The notes under the pieces: generated by a model | The model's database searches: none | What the model was told of the DNA's origin: nothing | Seen by the model: only the letters and a program-made list of their open reading frames with translations | In this document: piece by piece, positions 8,997 through 16,187 of the stretch | Position numbering within the stretch: the stretch's first letter is position 1 | How the letters are laid out: each line of letters opens with the position of its first letter | Position numbers and translations under genes: made by a program | DNA from: an uncultured Chlorobiota bacterium | GTDB lineage: Bacteria; Bacteroidota; Bacteroidia; Bacteroidales; JAADGE01 | Assembly: GCA_947311265.1 (NCBI GenBank) | Contig: CAMZKQ010000175.1 | Span: 1-20,557 of the forward strand | Direction: 5' to 3' | DNA: 20,557 bases

Positions 8997-9380
8997 ATGG
9001 AAACTAACAAAAAATACTGGAAAGATGTTTTAGAAATGATAAAACAGAATGTTGAAATAAAAGATATTCAGATAGATTTCAACAACGAAAAAATTGAATT
9101 TAAAGACGTTGCATTATTAAACAGAAATGGAATAAGTGTTCCGGAAGACTTAATTTACTACAATGATGATAAAATTGATTTCAGCGACGACCCAGATATT
9201 ACAGAAGAGGATTTTACAACAGGAAAATTAATATGGAATGTTCAAACATCTTTACCTCTTGACAAGGAACTTAAAGATTGGATCACAAAAGAACAAATTG
9301 ACATAAATAAATTAGTCATAAAACTTATGAGGAATTTTTATGAAACAGTAAAAGATTTCCCGAAAAAAGCGGCATTGTAG
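8997..9380 (+). CDS. brnA: BrnA-type antitoxin, N-terminally extended
   Basis: This 127-residue protein starts one base after brnT stops, the normal position for the antitoxin. Residues 61-75 contain IDFSDDPDITEEDF, resembling the acidic linker DxPELTDEDF of BrnA proteins. The C-terminal part (VQTSLPLDKELKDWITKEQ, then INKLVIKLMRNFYETV) looks like a ribbon-helix-helix DNA-binding fold: one strand and two helices. BrnA normally binds BrnT and represses the shared promoter. The protein is longer than typical BrnA (about 80-100 residues) because of roughly 50 N-terminal residues that I do not recognise. Role is inferred mainly from position plus the linker and fold pattern. A strong terminator follows 22 bases downstream. 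Confidence 0.75.
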   Translation: METNKKYWKDVLEMIKQNVEIKDIQIDFNNEKIEFKDVALLNRNGISVPEDLIYYNDDKIDFSDDPDITEEDFTTGKLIWNVQTSLPLDKELKDWITKEQIDINKLVIKLMRNFYETVKDFPKKAAL

Positions 9381-9401
9381 TTAAACGATAAGTAACAACA
9401 A

Positions 9402-9432
9402 AAAAAGCCACCCAATAACTGGGTGGCTTTTT
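9402..9432. terminator. Bidirectional Rho-independent terminator between brnA and the GH13 gene
   Basis: A perfect 13-bp stem: AAAAAGCCACCCA (9402-9414), a five-base loop (ATAAC) and TGGGTGGCTTTTT (9420-9432). Flanking A and T runs provide a U-tract on both strands. It sits between the convergent ends of brnA (stop at 9380) and the GH13 gene (stop at 9457), so it can end transcription from both sides. Confidence 0.93.
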
Positions 9433-9456
9433 ACATTACTTGTGTATATTACACAA

Positions 9457-12400
9457 TTACTCAACAACAATTTTATCGTAAAACAAGCCTTCTTCGTTGC
9501 TAAATTTAAGCAAATAAATGCCCTGCTTTAGGTCGGAAATATCTACCTTGTTTTTGGCTTCTGATACCGAAATTTGTTTTACTATTTTTCCTGAAATATC
9601 CAAAACTGTAAGTTCGTAATCTGAAGTTATACTAACTGTAAAATAACTATCCGCAGGATTGGGGTAAACAGATACTTTCTTTGCAGCGTCTAATTTATCA
9701 GTATCTAGGTAGATATAATTGGCATCTACCCAAAGGTGCATTTCGCCCGGCGAAAAATTAACTGTATGCCCTCCTGGGTCGCTAACTTCAAGAGTTTCTC
9801 CGGTAAAGAAATCGTACCAAGTACCACCGTGCTGAAAGCCCGGTGCCATATCGAAAGTAAGCCCCCCCGAGAAATTTGCAGCGAGTACCATATTGGTTGT
9901 ACCGTTGCTAATCCACATTTTTTTGCCTTGCTGTGCAAGGTCAGAACTAAAAGATTGGTTACCACCTGTAAAAATACCCGTTTCTTCAATTAGGCGTGCC
10001 AAGTAACTGTACGAGTTAAATAAATCTTTACGAACCGGTTCATCATAATATTCCCAATGTAGTGGTTTTGGGCAAACACGGCAAGGGTCATCAATGCTAA
10101 TGTCATAGCCCAATTCTTGGAACTGCCAAAGCATTTTAGGCCCCGGTATCATCATGAAAAAAGCAGCAGCTGCTTTGGAATATTTTATTCCATTTTCGAG
10201 CGTATGGGTATAGTCGCCAAAATTCATGGCACTATACATTACTCGCTCTTCGTCGTGGCTTTCCATGTACTGCACTAGGTTGGCATTGCTAAACCCCCGG
10301 TTGCCATAGTATGCCGATGAAAAATCCGAATTAGACTGAAATCCCATTGCGGCCTGTCGGTAATTTTCGTTTATCCCGGCACCAGACCAAAGCATCATGC
10401 CTCGGCTAGCGAGTTCTTGCTCTTCTGCATTATTTGTTAGATGTTCCAAAATAACATAGGCGTATCGCCCGCTACCGTTATTATAAGACCATTGTATGTG
10501 GTCGTAGTAGTCTTGAAGTATGTCTATTCTGGATTGGTCATACGCCCAACCGTCGCCGCCAGTGTTTGTAAATCCTTTTGTAAAATCGAAACGAAAACCG
10601 TCCATTTTATATTCTTTTATCCAATACTCGGTAATTCGTTTTACCAAAGTGCGGGTATGTGTGCTTTGGTGGTTAAAGTCGTACCCCCAACTCCATGTTG
10701 AGTTTGGTGCAAATTCGTTGTACCATGGGTTGTTTGGTGTAGTTCGCCCATACTGCCCTGCATCGGGGTCAAAATACATGAGTACAAATGGGCTTTGTTG
10801 GTAGGAATGGTTTAAAACCATATCCAAAACTACCGATATGCCTCTGTTGTGGGCTTCATCAATAAAATCTTTTAAATCATTTTTTGTGCCGTAGGCCTTG
10901 TCGGGTGCAAAGTAGAATGATGGGTTGTACCCCCAGCTATCATTGCCTTCAAACTCGTTCATTGGCATAAGTTCAATACAATTTACACCTAGATGTTCTA
11001 AGTAATCTAGTTTTGCTTTTACATCTTTTATAGATTGTGTGGCTACAAAATCTCGAACGTGCAGTTCGTAAATAATCAAATTTTTATGTGCATTGCCTTG
11101 TGCCGATGGTACAAAATTATCGGAATGTTGCCAGTTGTATTCGGTCTGCCCAGTTTCGAGTACACTTACAATACCTTGTGTTTTTCCTGTGGGATATGCT
11201 TTTAGGTTGGGGTAATTGTAGGCGGTAATCCATTGGTCGTTCCAAGGGTCGAGTACTTTATCGGCATAAGGCTCTGCAATTCTAATTTCTTCGTCGATAT
11301 AATACTGAAAGGCGTACTCTGTACCGGGGGTTAGCCCTGATAGTGTTACCCAAAAGTACTGCCCATCTGGGGTGGCATTCATATAACCTGCTGCATTTGG
11401 TTTCCAGTCGTTAAAATCGCCAATAACAAAAACAAATTCTTTCTCCCCCGGAGGGTCGTGCAAGACTAAGGTAACTGTATTATTATCAATATAATGAATA
11501 CCCGGTTTGTCGATACCTGCTGGTAAAGCGGCAACGTTTACTGCCCCTCTTATGTAAATATCGGTTTCCGCAAAAGCGGTAGTAGAGCCATCGGTAACTT
11601 CTGCCCGAAGGGTATGAATACCTGATGTGTATGAGGCAGCAGGTAAGGCGTAAGAAGATGTACCTGCGGTAACATCTAGGGAGTTGCCATCAATAAATAG
11701 TTCTATACTTGTAGAGAGTAGTCCTTCCACGCAAACTGGCACTATATCGTTGGGGTTTACAAGCATACCATCGACAACTGGGTTTAGGAATTTTACGTTA
11801 AGTTCGTTAGTATAAATATCAACATAAATATCTGTATTGTCAATCGTTTTTGCCACATAAAAGTTATTGGGGTTGGCAGGTAATATAGGCTCTTCACTAC
11901 GCATTACCATGGCAATTTTCAAAATATCTTCTGCTCCCGGCACGCCAAAATAAGTACGAATATCTGCAATAGCAAGCTCGTATAAATCAGGGCCAATTTT
12001 TGTAAAAAGGGTAGCAGGAGTGTTTACCCCCCAAGCGGTTTTTACATATTTCCAATCGGAATCGTTAGTACTAAGGTTGGTAATAACCCCTAAATGTGCG
12101 TAAACATCTGCGGTTTGCCCCATTAGTCCTTGGTTACCAAGGGCAGCATTAAAAGTTATGGTAACTCCCCCAGCTTGGTTAGGAAAAGTAGGGTCTGAAG
12201 ACACTAATAAGTTGGCTAAATCGCAATTTATTGTTGGTGTGCCAATGGAGTAGATATAGTTATTTTCAGAATTATTATCGAAATAAATGGTTTTTATATC
12301 AAAATCGTCAATAGGGTTGGCGAAAGTGGTAGAAAACACATAAAATTTAACCGTTGTACCTTCGCTTTGTGCCGGAATTGTTGCCGTGCCATTTGTGCCT

Positions 12401-13038
12401 GTAAAACTTGCTTCTACAAGGGTACTAGATGTCCAGTTATTTGTGGTGTACCGCACATAGAAGTACTCTTGGGCACTTTTGGTTCTATTGAGTGTGATGC
12501 TTACTTCAACGGCATCTGTTGCTGCTGGCAAAACTGGGAGGTAAGATACATTTGTTATTCCTGCAGGCTCGCTAGCGGTTTCCATAAATACGCAACGAGT
12601 GTTGGCATAGCCAGCATCTTCCCAGTTCATCACATACCATTTTGTATCTACAAGCGTAACGGTATTATCAGTAGCTCCGTTGAGGGTACTTGTGAGGACG
12701 GTGTTCATTACCACGTCTGTATTGGTCCATTTATTTGCCCAATAGTTGGACGATGGTCCGCTCGAAAAGACAAAAGTACTTGCCCCACTAGGCAAATTAG
12801 TGCCTGCCTTAAAGATGGTTTGGTAATGGTCTGTAGCTAAATTAATGAGGGTTAGGTTGCCCCCCGATTGTGCATTGCCAAGAATGGAGGCGTTTGTTGG
12901 GGGGTTAGCCCAAGCGTCCCAAGAGCCTGGCATATTTAAGCCTTCGGGGGCATAGATTTGTGCTTGCGAAAATTGCGAGAAGGGCAAAATTAACAACAAA
13001 GCAAAAAGTGCTTTAAGAAAAAATCGTTTTTTCGTCAT
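9457..13038 (-). CDS. Secreted multidomain GH13 alpha-glucan hydrolase with T9SS sorting domain
   Basis: This 1193-residue enzyme should cleave alpha-glucosidic bonds in starch, glycogen or pullulan outside the cell. A signal peptide (1-26, ending FSQAQ) is followed by about 480 residues of beta-rich modules of unclear family. An E-set/CBM48-like domain with FVFVIGDFNDW (535-545) precedes the GH13 barrel, which starts near IIYELHVRDF (655-664). The four GH13 regions are complete: DMVLNH (739-744), GFRFD with nucleophile D818, the acid/base E865 in VILEHL, and ESHDEER with D929. A C-terminal beta domain is followed by a type A T9SS tail from VSVYPNP (1122) to the end, so the protein is probably exported by T9SS and released or anchored at the surface. 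CBM48-plus-GH13 order recalls pullulanases and branching enzymes. The exact linkage cleaved cannot be decided here. It has its own promoter and a LacI-type palindrome upstream. Confidence 0.93.
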   Translation of the reverse strand: MTKKRFFLKALFALLLILPFSQFSQAQIYAPEGLNMPGSWDAWANPPTNASILGNAQSGGNLTLINLATDHYQTIFKAGTNLPSGASTFVFSSGPSSNYWANKWTNTDVVMNTVLTSTLNGATDNTVTLVDTKWYVMNWEDAGYANTRCVFMETASEPAGITNVSYLPVLPAATDAVEVSITLNRTKSAQEYFYVRYTTNNWTSSTLVEASFTGTNGTATIPAQSEGTTVKFYVFSTTFANPIDDFDIKTIYFDNNSENNYIYSIGTPTINCDLANLLVSSDPTFPNQAGGVTITFNAALGNQGLMGQTADVYAHLGVITNLSTNDSDWKYVKTAWGVNTPATLFTKIGPDLYELAIADIRTYFGVPGAEDILKIAMVMRSEEPILPANPNNFYVAKTIDNTDIYVDIYTNELNVKFLNPVVDGMLVNPNDIVPVCVEGLLSTSIELFIDGNSLDVTAGTSSYALPAASYTSGIHTLRAEVTDGSTTAFAETDIYIRGAVNVAALPAGIDKPGIHYIDNNTVTLVLHDPPGEKEFVFVIGDFNDWKPNAAGYMNATPDGQYFWVTLSGLTPGTEYAFQYYIDEEIRIAEPYADKVLDPWNDQWITAYNYPNLKAYPTGKTQGIVSVLETGQTEYNWQHSDNFVPSAQGNAHKNLIIYELHVRDFVATQSIKDVKAKLDYLEHLGVNCIELMPMNEFEGNDSWGYNPSFYFAPDKAYGTKNDLKDFIDEAHNRGISVVLDMVLNHSYQQSPFVLMYFDPDAGQYGRTTPNNPWYNEFAPNSTWSWGYDFNHQSTHTRTLVKRITEYWIKEYKMDGFRFDFTKGFTNTGGDGWAYDQSRIDILQDYYDHIQWSYNNGSGRYAYVILEHLTNNAEEQELASRGMMLWSGAGINENYRQAAMGFQSNSDFSSAYYGNRGFSNANLVQYMESHDEERVMYSAMNFGDYTHTLENGIKYSKAAAAFFMMIPGPKMLWQFQELGYDISIDDPCRVCPKPLHWEYYDEPVRKDLFNSYSYLARLIEETGIFTGGNQSFSSDLAQQGKKMWISNGTTNMVLAANFSGGLTFDMAPGFQHGGTWYDFFTGETLEVSDPGGHTVNFSPGEMHLWVDANYIYLDTDKLDAAKKVSVYPNPADSYFTVSITSDYELTVLDISGKIVKQISVSEAKNKVDISDLKQGIYLLKFSNEEGLFYDKIVVE

Positions 13039-13075
13039 AATAAAATAAATATCAAGGTCATGAGTACTTTTAAGT

Positions 13076-13083
13076 CAAATTTA
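13076..13083 (-). promoter_or_regulatory. Candidate promoter (-7 element) of the GH13 gene
   Basis: On the minus strand 13083-13076 reads TAAATTTG, matching TAnnTTTG. A TTG (13109-13107) about 23 bases upstream could serve as the -33 element. Transcription would start near 13069, about 30 bases before the ATG at 13038, the same geometry as proposed for the transporter gene. Confidence 0.45.
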
Positions 13084-13163
13084 GCAAAAGCCAGTTTTGA
13101 AAGCTACAATATAATTTTTGTAATTTCAAATAATCGAGGAAGTTTTTTTACACAAACGTAACC

Positions 13164-13175
13164 GCAAACGTTTGC
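13164..13175. promoter_or_regulatory. LacI/PurR-type operator palindrome upstream of the GH13 gene
   Basis: GCAAACGTTTGC is a perfect 12-bp palindrome with the central CG typical of LacI/GalR-family operators; it is close to the PurR consensus ACGCAAACGTTTGCGT. It lies 126 bases upstream of the GH13 start and about 95 bases upstream of the proposed transcription start. That distance fits an activator or distant repressor site better than a site overlapping the promoter. No LacI-family gene is in the window, so the regulator is not known. A role in carbohydrate control is inferred. Confidence 0.6.
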
Positions 13176-13249
13176 AACTAAAAGCATTTGTACACCTATT
13201 AATCTCCTTTAAATTGAAATTGCTAATTTTATAGAATTTTAAGCCTCAT

Positions 13250-13960
13250 TTATTTACTAAAAACATACAGTTTTTTATCCGAATCGCTAACGATATAAAT
13301 TTCGCCAGAAGCCGGATAGATGGCAATGCCTTCTGCTTTTTTTATGCCCGTTGTGTGGCTTTCTATAGGCGTGCCGTCGTACTCGCACTGCACAAGTACG
13401 CCAGAGAGGTCGCTAATAATCCAGAGTTTGTCGGTACTTTTATCCCAGCAGATGCCAGAAAAATCTTTGGCAAAATTAAGCTCATTTTCTGCAATAATCC
13501 CCTTTTCAGGACTCCACTCTATGAGCCTACCCGGCGATTTTTCGTTCACGATAAAAAAAGTGCCTCTACTTTCGCAGAAAGTAATGCCTTCTAGCCCACT
13601 GTTTTTAGATTTTCCGTATTGGGGTAGCTTATAGCTGGCCAGCTGCCTGCCTAGCATATCCAACTTTATAATTGTATTGCTTCTTTCTTGGATTACATAT
13701 AAATACCCATTTTCGACATCGGTGGTAATGCCTTCTAAATCTTTGCCTTTAAAATCAAGCTGCCCTGTACTTTCGCCTTCAAAGCTAAGGGCGTACACCC
13801 TACCTGTTTTATCGCTAACTGTTAAAAGCCCTGTGCCATCAAAATTTAACGAAAGCCCAGAGGGCTCTTTAACTTTTATATCGTAAACATGGCGAAGCTT
13901 TAACTCATTTTTCATTGGTGAAAAAAATAAAATTAAGAGGGGGATTGATAAATATTTCAT
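13250..13960 (-). CDS. SdiA-regulated family beta-propeller protein, exported
   Basis: This 236-residue protein has an N-terminal hydrophobic stretch (YLSIPLLILFFSP), probably a signal sequence. The rest is a run of blades with recurring G-I/L-E-G-I-T elements: PSGLSLNFDGTGLLTVSD, DLEGITTDVENGYLYVIQE, GLEGITFCESRGTFFIVNE, FSGICWDKSTDKLWIISD and AEGIAIYPASGEIYIVSD. This is the pattern of the SdiA-regulated domain family (YjiK-like), a propeller also related to NHL and gluconolactonase-like proteins. No enzymatic function is established for this family. There is no lipobox cysteine, so it is probably periplasmic or loosely membrane-held. It is 31 bases downstream of the beta-barrel gene and probably co-transcribed with it. 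Confidence 0.82.
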   Translation of the reverse strand: MKYLSIPLLILFFSPMKNELKLRHVYDIKVKEPSGLSLNFDGTGLLTVSDKTGRVYALSFEGESTGQLDFKGKDLEGITTDVENGYLYVIQERSNTIIKLDMLGRQLASYKLPQYGKSKNSGLEGITFCESRGTFFIVNEKSPGRLIEWSPEKGIIAENELNFAKDFSGICWDKSTDKLWIISDLSGVLVQCEYDGTPIESHTTGIKKAEGIAIYPASGEIYIVSDSDKKLYVFSK

Positions 13961-13991
13961 GAGTAATTGATTTTAAATTAGAGCTTTTAGT

Positions 13992-14525
13992 TTACCAAGA
14001 TTCTCTATAAGCAGGGCATTTTTTATCTTCTTTGCAGTTAAACATATACATTATCCCTAGGCGGACTGTGGGTTCTTTCCACTTAAAGTTGTAGCGTAAT
14101 TCAAGAAATGGTCGCCAACAGGTTTCCATTCTAACACCCAAGCCTAGCTCGCCACTCCATGTAGAAGCGGCTTCGCCTAACTTGCCTGAATTAGCTAAAA
14201 AAGTGCGTTTGTTGTACCCCCCTGCAGCTAAAATATAGGGCGACACAATGGCAAAATTAAAAGGAGCATAATGCACTGCCACACCAGCATTAAAATCTTT
14301 TACTTGGCTAAATGAAAAAGCAGGGAAGTACGAAATTTGAGGCACAACACTTAGCTGGTCTTCAATAATTGGGATTTCTCCACGAATGCCAAAACCTAAA
14401 CTTTTGGGTTTGAAATTATAGATAACTTCGCCCCCAAGCCCCCATTTCAGGCCTTGCGAAAAGCCAGTATTTGCTCCAAAAGCAATTAAAAATAGGCAAG
14501 CGGTTAGCATTTTTATACATTTCAT
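13992..14525 (-). CDS. Small outer-membrane beta-barrel protein
   Basis: This 177-residue protein has a clear signal peptide (MKCIKMLTACLFLIAFGANT, cleaved near GFSQ). Alternating polar and hydrophobic strands ending in aromatic residues follow (for example KWGLGGEVIYNF, LSVVPQISYFPAF, FNAGVAVHYAPF, RPFLELRYNFKW, TVRLGIMYMF), as expected for an 8-strand barrel. The last strand is followed by a short tail with two cysteines (NCKEDKKCPAY), unusual because barrels generally end at the final strand. Function is unknown; the family is loosely the porin-like outer-membrane beta-barrel group common in Bacteroidota. It lies immediately upstream of the SdiA-regulated-family gene, so the pair could act together at the envelope. 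Confidence 0.75.
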   Translation of the reverse strand: MKCIKMLTACLFLIAFGANTGFSQGLKWGLGGEVIYNFKPKSLGFGIRGEIPIIEDQLSVVPQISYFPAFSFSQVKDFNAGVAVHYAPFNFAIVSPYILAAGGYNKRTFLANSGKLGEAASTWSGELGLGVRMETCWRPFLELRYNFKWKEPTVRLGIMYMFNCKEDKKCPAYRESW

Positions 14526-14567
14526 AAGTAAAAATTAATGGGTTTATTTGGGCTGATTTCCTACTCC

Positions 14568-14575
14568 CAAACGTA
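14568..14575 (-). promoter_or_regulatory. Candidate promoter (-7 element) of the beta-barrel gene
   Basis: The minus strand reads TACGTTTG (14575-14568), matching TAnnTTTG, about 42 bases upstream of the ATG at 14525. A TTTG at 14607-14604 is about 28 bases further up, too far for a standard -33 element, so the call is weak. Confidence 0.35.
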
Positions 14576-14615
14576 TAAACTTAGTCATAATTTTATTTAA
14601 TGACAAAAAAAAATG

Positions 14616-14623
14616 TAGCTTTG
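14616..14623 (+). promoter_or_regulatory. Candidate promoter (-7 element) of the esterase gene
   Basis: TAGCTTTG matches TAnnTTTG, 51 bases before the ATG at 14675. It lies inside the open frame that extends up to 14600, which argues that the extension is untranslated and that 14675 is the true start. No good -33 element is seen. Confidence 0.4.
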
Positions 14624-14674
14624 TGCTTATCTGCTTTTAAGCAAAAGCAAGGAAAATACACAAAACTCAATACC

Positions 14675-16090
14675 ATGAACAATTTTATCTCCCACTCTTT
14701 TTTAATCATTTCAATACTTTTTTTATTTCAAACCACTAGTAATGGGCAACTTACGGTAACTGTAAACCCTGCACCTGAAAATACGCCTAGCGGCGACGAT
14801 ATTTATATCGTAGGCAGTTTCAATAATTGGAACCCTACCGACAATAACTACAAACTTACCAATACAGGAAATAATACCTACCAAATCAGCTTCTCACCAG
14901 CAGTAGGCACACTCGAATTTAAGTTCACCCGAGGCAGCTGGACATCGGTAGAAGGCGATGCCAATGGGCAAGAAATTGCCAACCGCACTTATGCTTACAC
15001 AGGTGGGCAGCAGAGCATCACTCTCGAAATTTTGACTTGGAAAGATATTGGCTCAGGCAATACCACAGCTGCCGAAAATGTTGAAATTATCAGTACCGAA
15101 TTTAATATGCCCCAACTCAACCGAACTCGTAGAGTTTGGATTTACCTGCCCCCCAATTACAACAGCACAAGCAACAGCTACCCTGTAATGTATATGCAAG
15201 ATGCACAAAATATTTTCGATGCCTATACTAGTTTTTCGGGCGAATGGGAAGTTGATGAAGCACTCAATACCCTATTCGCCCAAGGCGATTTAGGGGCAAT
15301 AGTAGTGGGCATCGACAATGGAGGCGGCAACCGCATTAACGAGTATTCGCCGTGGGTAAATGCTAGCTATGGTGGGGGCCAAGGCGATGCTTATGCCACT
15401 TTTCTTGTTGAAACACTAAAACCATATATTGACAGCAATTACCGCACAAAACAAGGGCGTGAAAATACAGGAATAATGGGCAGTTCTATGGGTGGGCTTA
15501 TCTCTTTTTACACCGCCATTGAACACCAAGATATTTTCAGTAAAGTAGGCGTTTTTTCGCCTTCGTTTTGGTTTTCCAACGAAGTGTATAACCATGTGCA
15601 ATCAACTGGCAAGCAGGCAGATATGTGTTTCTACTTCCTTGCAGGCGAACAAGAAAGTGCAACTATGGTATCCAATATCGAAAGCATGATTACCACGCTA
15701 GACAATGCCGGATTTCAGCCCAACGAACACACGTTCTTGACCCATGCCGATGGACAACACAGCGAGTGGTATTGGCGGCGAGAGTTTCCGGCAGCTTACC
15801 AGTGGCTTTTCTCCTCGTGTAGCCTTAATGGTGTACCCCAAATTAAGCCAGCAAATTACACTATTTCGCCCAACCCTTTTCCGGGAAAAGGGACTTTGAA
15901 AAATGCGGCACACCTAAATAATGCAAATCTTGAAATTTACGACACAGTAGGAAAACTTCAATACTCTAATCGCATTTCTGCCCAAGGAGAAATTAATCTT
16001 GAACATTTAAAAACAGGGTTCTATTTTTTCCATATTATAGAAAATAACCAACTTGTTTCGGTACAAAAAATTCAAATTACTAACAAATAA
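14675..16090 (+). CDS. Secreted esterase with N-terminal glucan-binding-like domain and T9SS sorting domain
   Basis: This 471-residue protein has three parts after a signal peptide (1-24, ending SNGQ). Residues about 38-125 form a CBM20/CBM48-like domain (IYIVGSFNNWNP, then YQISFSP and EFKFTRGSW), a fold that often binds alpha-glucan. Residues about 140-393 are an esterase D-type alpha/beta hydrolase. It has the nucleophile elbow GSSMG (Ser271), acid candidate Glu325 or Glu327 in LAGEQES, and His362 in DGQHSEW. Residues 394-471 are a T9SS tail starting YTISPNP. It should remove acyl or similar esters from a polysaccharide or siderophore-like substrate outside the cell. The substrate cannot be fixed from sequence, since this hydrolase family includes both carbohydrate and enterobactin esterases. 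The start at 14675 is chosen because the signal peptide begins there, not at the in-frame 14600. The glucan-binding fold and the nearby GH13 gene suggest a carbohydrate role. Confidence 0.88.
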   Translation: MNNFISHSFLIISILFLFQTTSNGQLTVTVNPAPENTPSGDDIYIVGSFNNWNPTDNNYKLTNTGNNTYQISFSPAVGTLEFKFTRGSWTSVEGDANGQEIANRTYAYTGGQQSITLEILTWKDIGSGNTTAAENVEIISTEFNMPQLNRTRRVWIYLPPNYNSTSNSYPVMYMQDAQNIFDAYTSFSGEWEVDEALNTLFAQGDLGAIVVGIDNGGGNRINEYSPWVNASYGGGQGDAYATFLVETLKPYIDSNYRTKQGRENTGIMGSSMGGLISFYTAIEHQDIFSKVGVFSPSFWFSNEVYNHVQSTGKQADMCFYFLAGEQESATMVSNIESMITTLDNAGFQPNEHTFLTHADGQHSEWYWRREFPAAYQWLFSSCSLNGVPQIKPANYTISPNPFPGKGTLKNAAHLNNANLEIYDTVGKLQYSNRISAQGEINLEHLKTGFYFFHIIENNQLVSVQKIQITNK

Positions 16091-16137
16091 ATGAAACTTT
16101 GTATAAAACACAACACAAAAATATTATATTCGTTTTA

Positions 16138-16166
16138 TAAAAACTAAAGCCCATTTTTAGTTTTTA
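16138..16166 (+). terminator. Probable terminator of the esterase gene
   Basis: Perfect 11-bp inverted repeat TAAAAACTAAA (16138-16148) and TTTAGTTTTTA (16156-16166) with a seven-base loop, 47 bases after the esterase stop. The stem is AT-rich with few GC pairs, and its 3' arm doubles as the U-rich tract. It ends 21 bases before the protease ATG, so it could instead be a hairpin in that gene's leader. Confidence 0.5.
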
Positions 16167-16187
16167 AATTAAACAAAAATAAAACCC

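Noticed and set aside
12367..12840. 157-codon plus-strand open frame opposite the GH13 gene
   Set aside because: The predicted product is cysteine-rich and low in plausibility, and the opposite strand encodes a coherent secreted enzyme.
14600..14674. N-terminal extension of the esterase from an upstream ATG
   Set aside because: The extension would bury the signal peptide 25 residues inside and covers the likely promoter TAGCTTTG.
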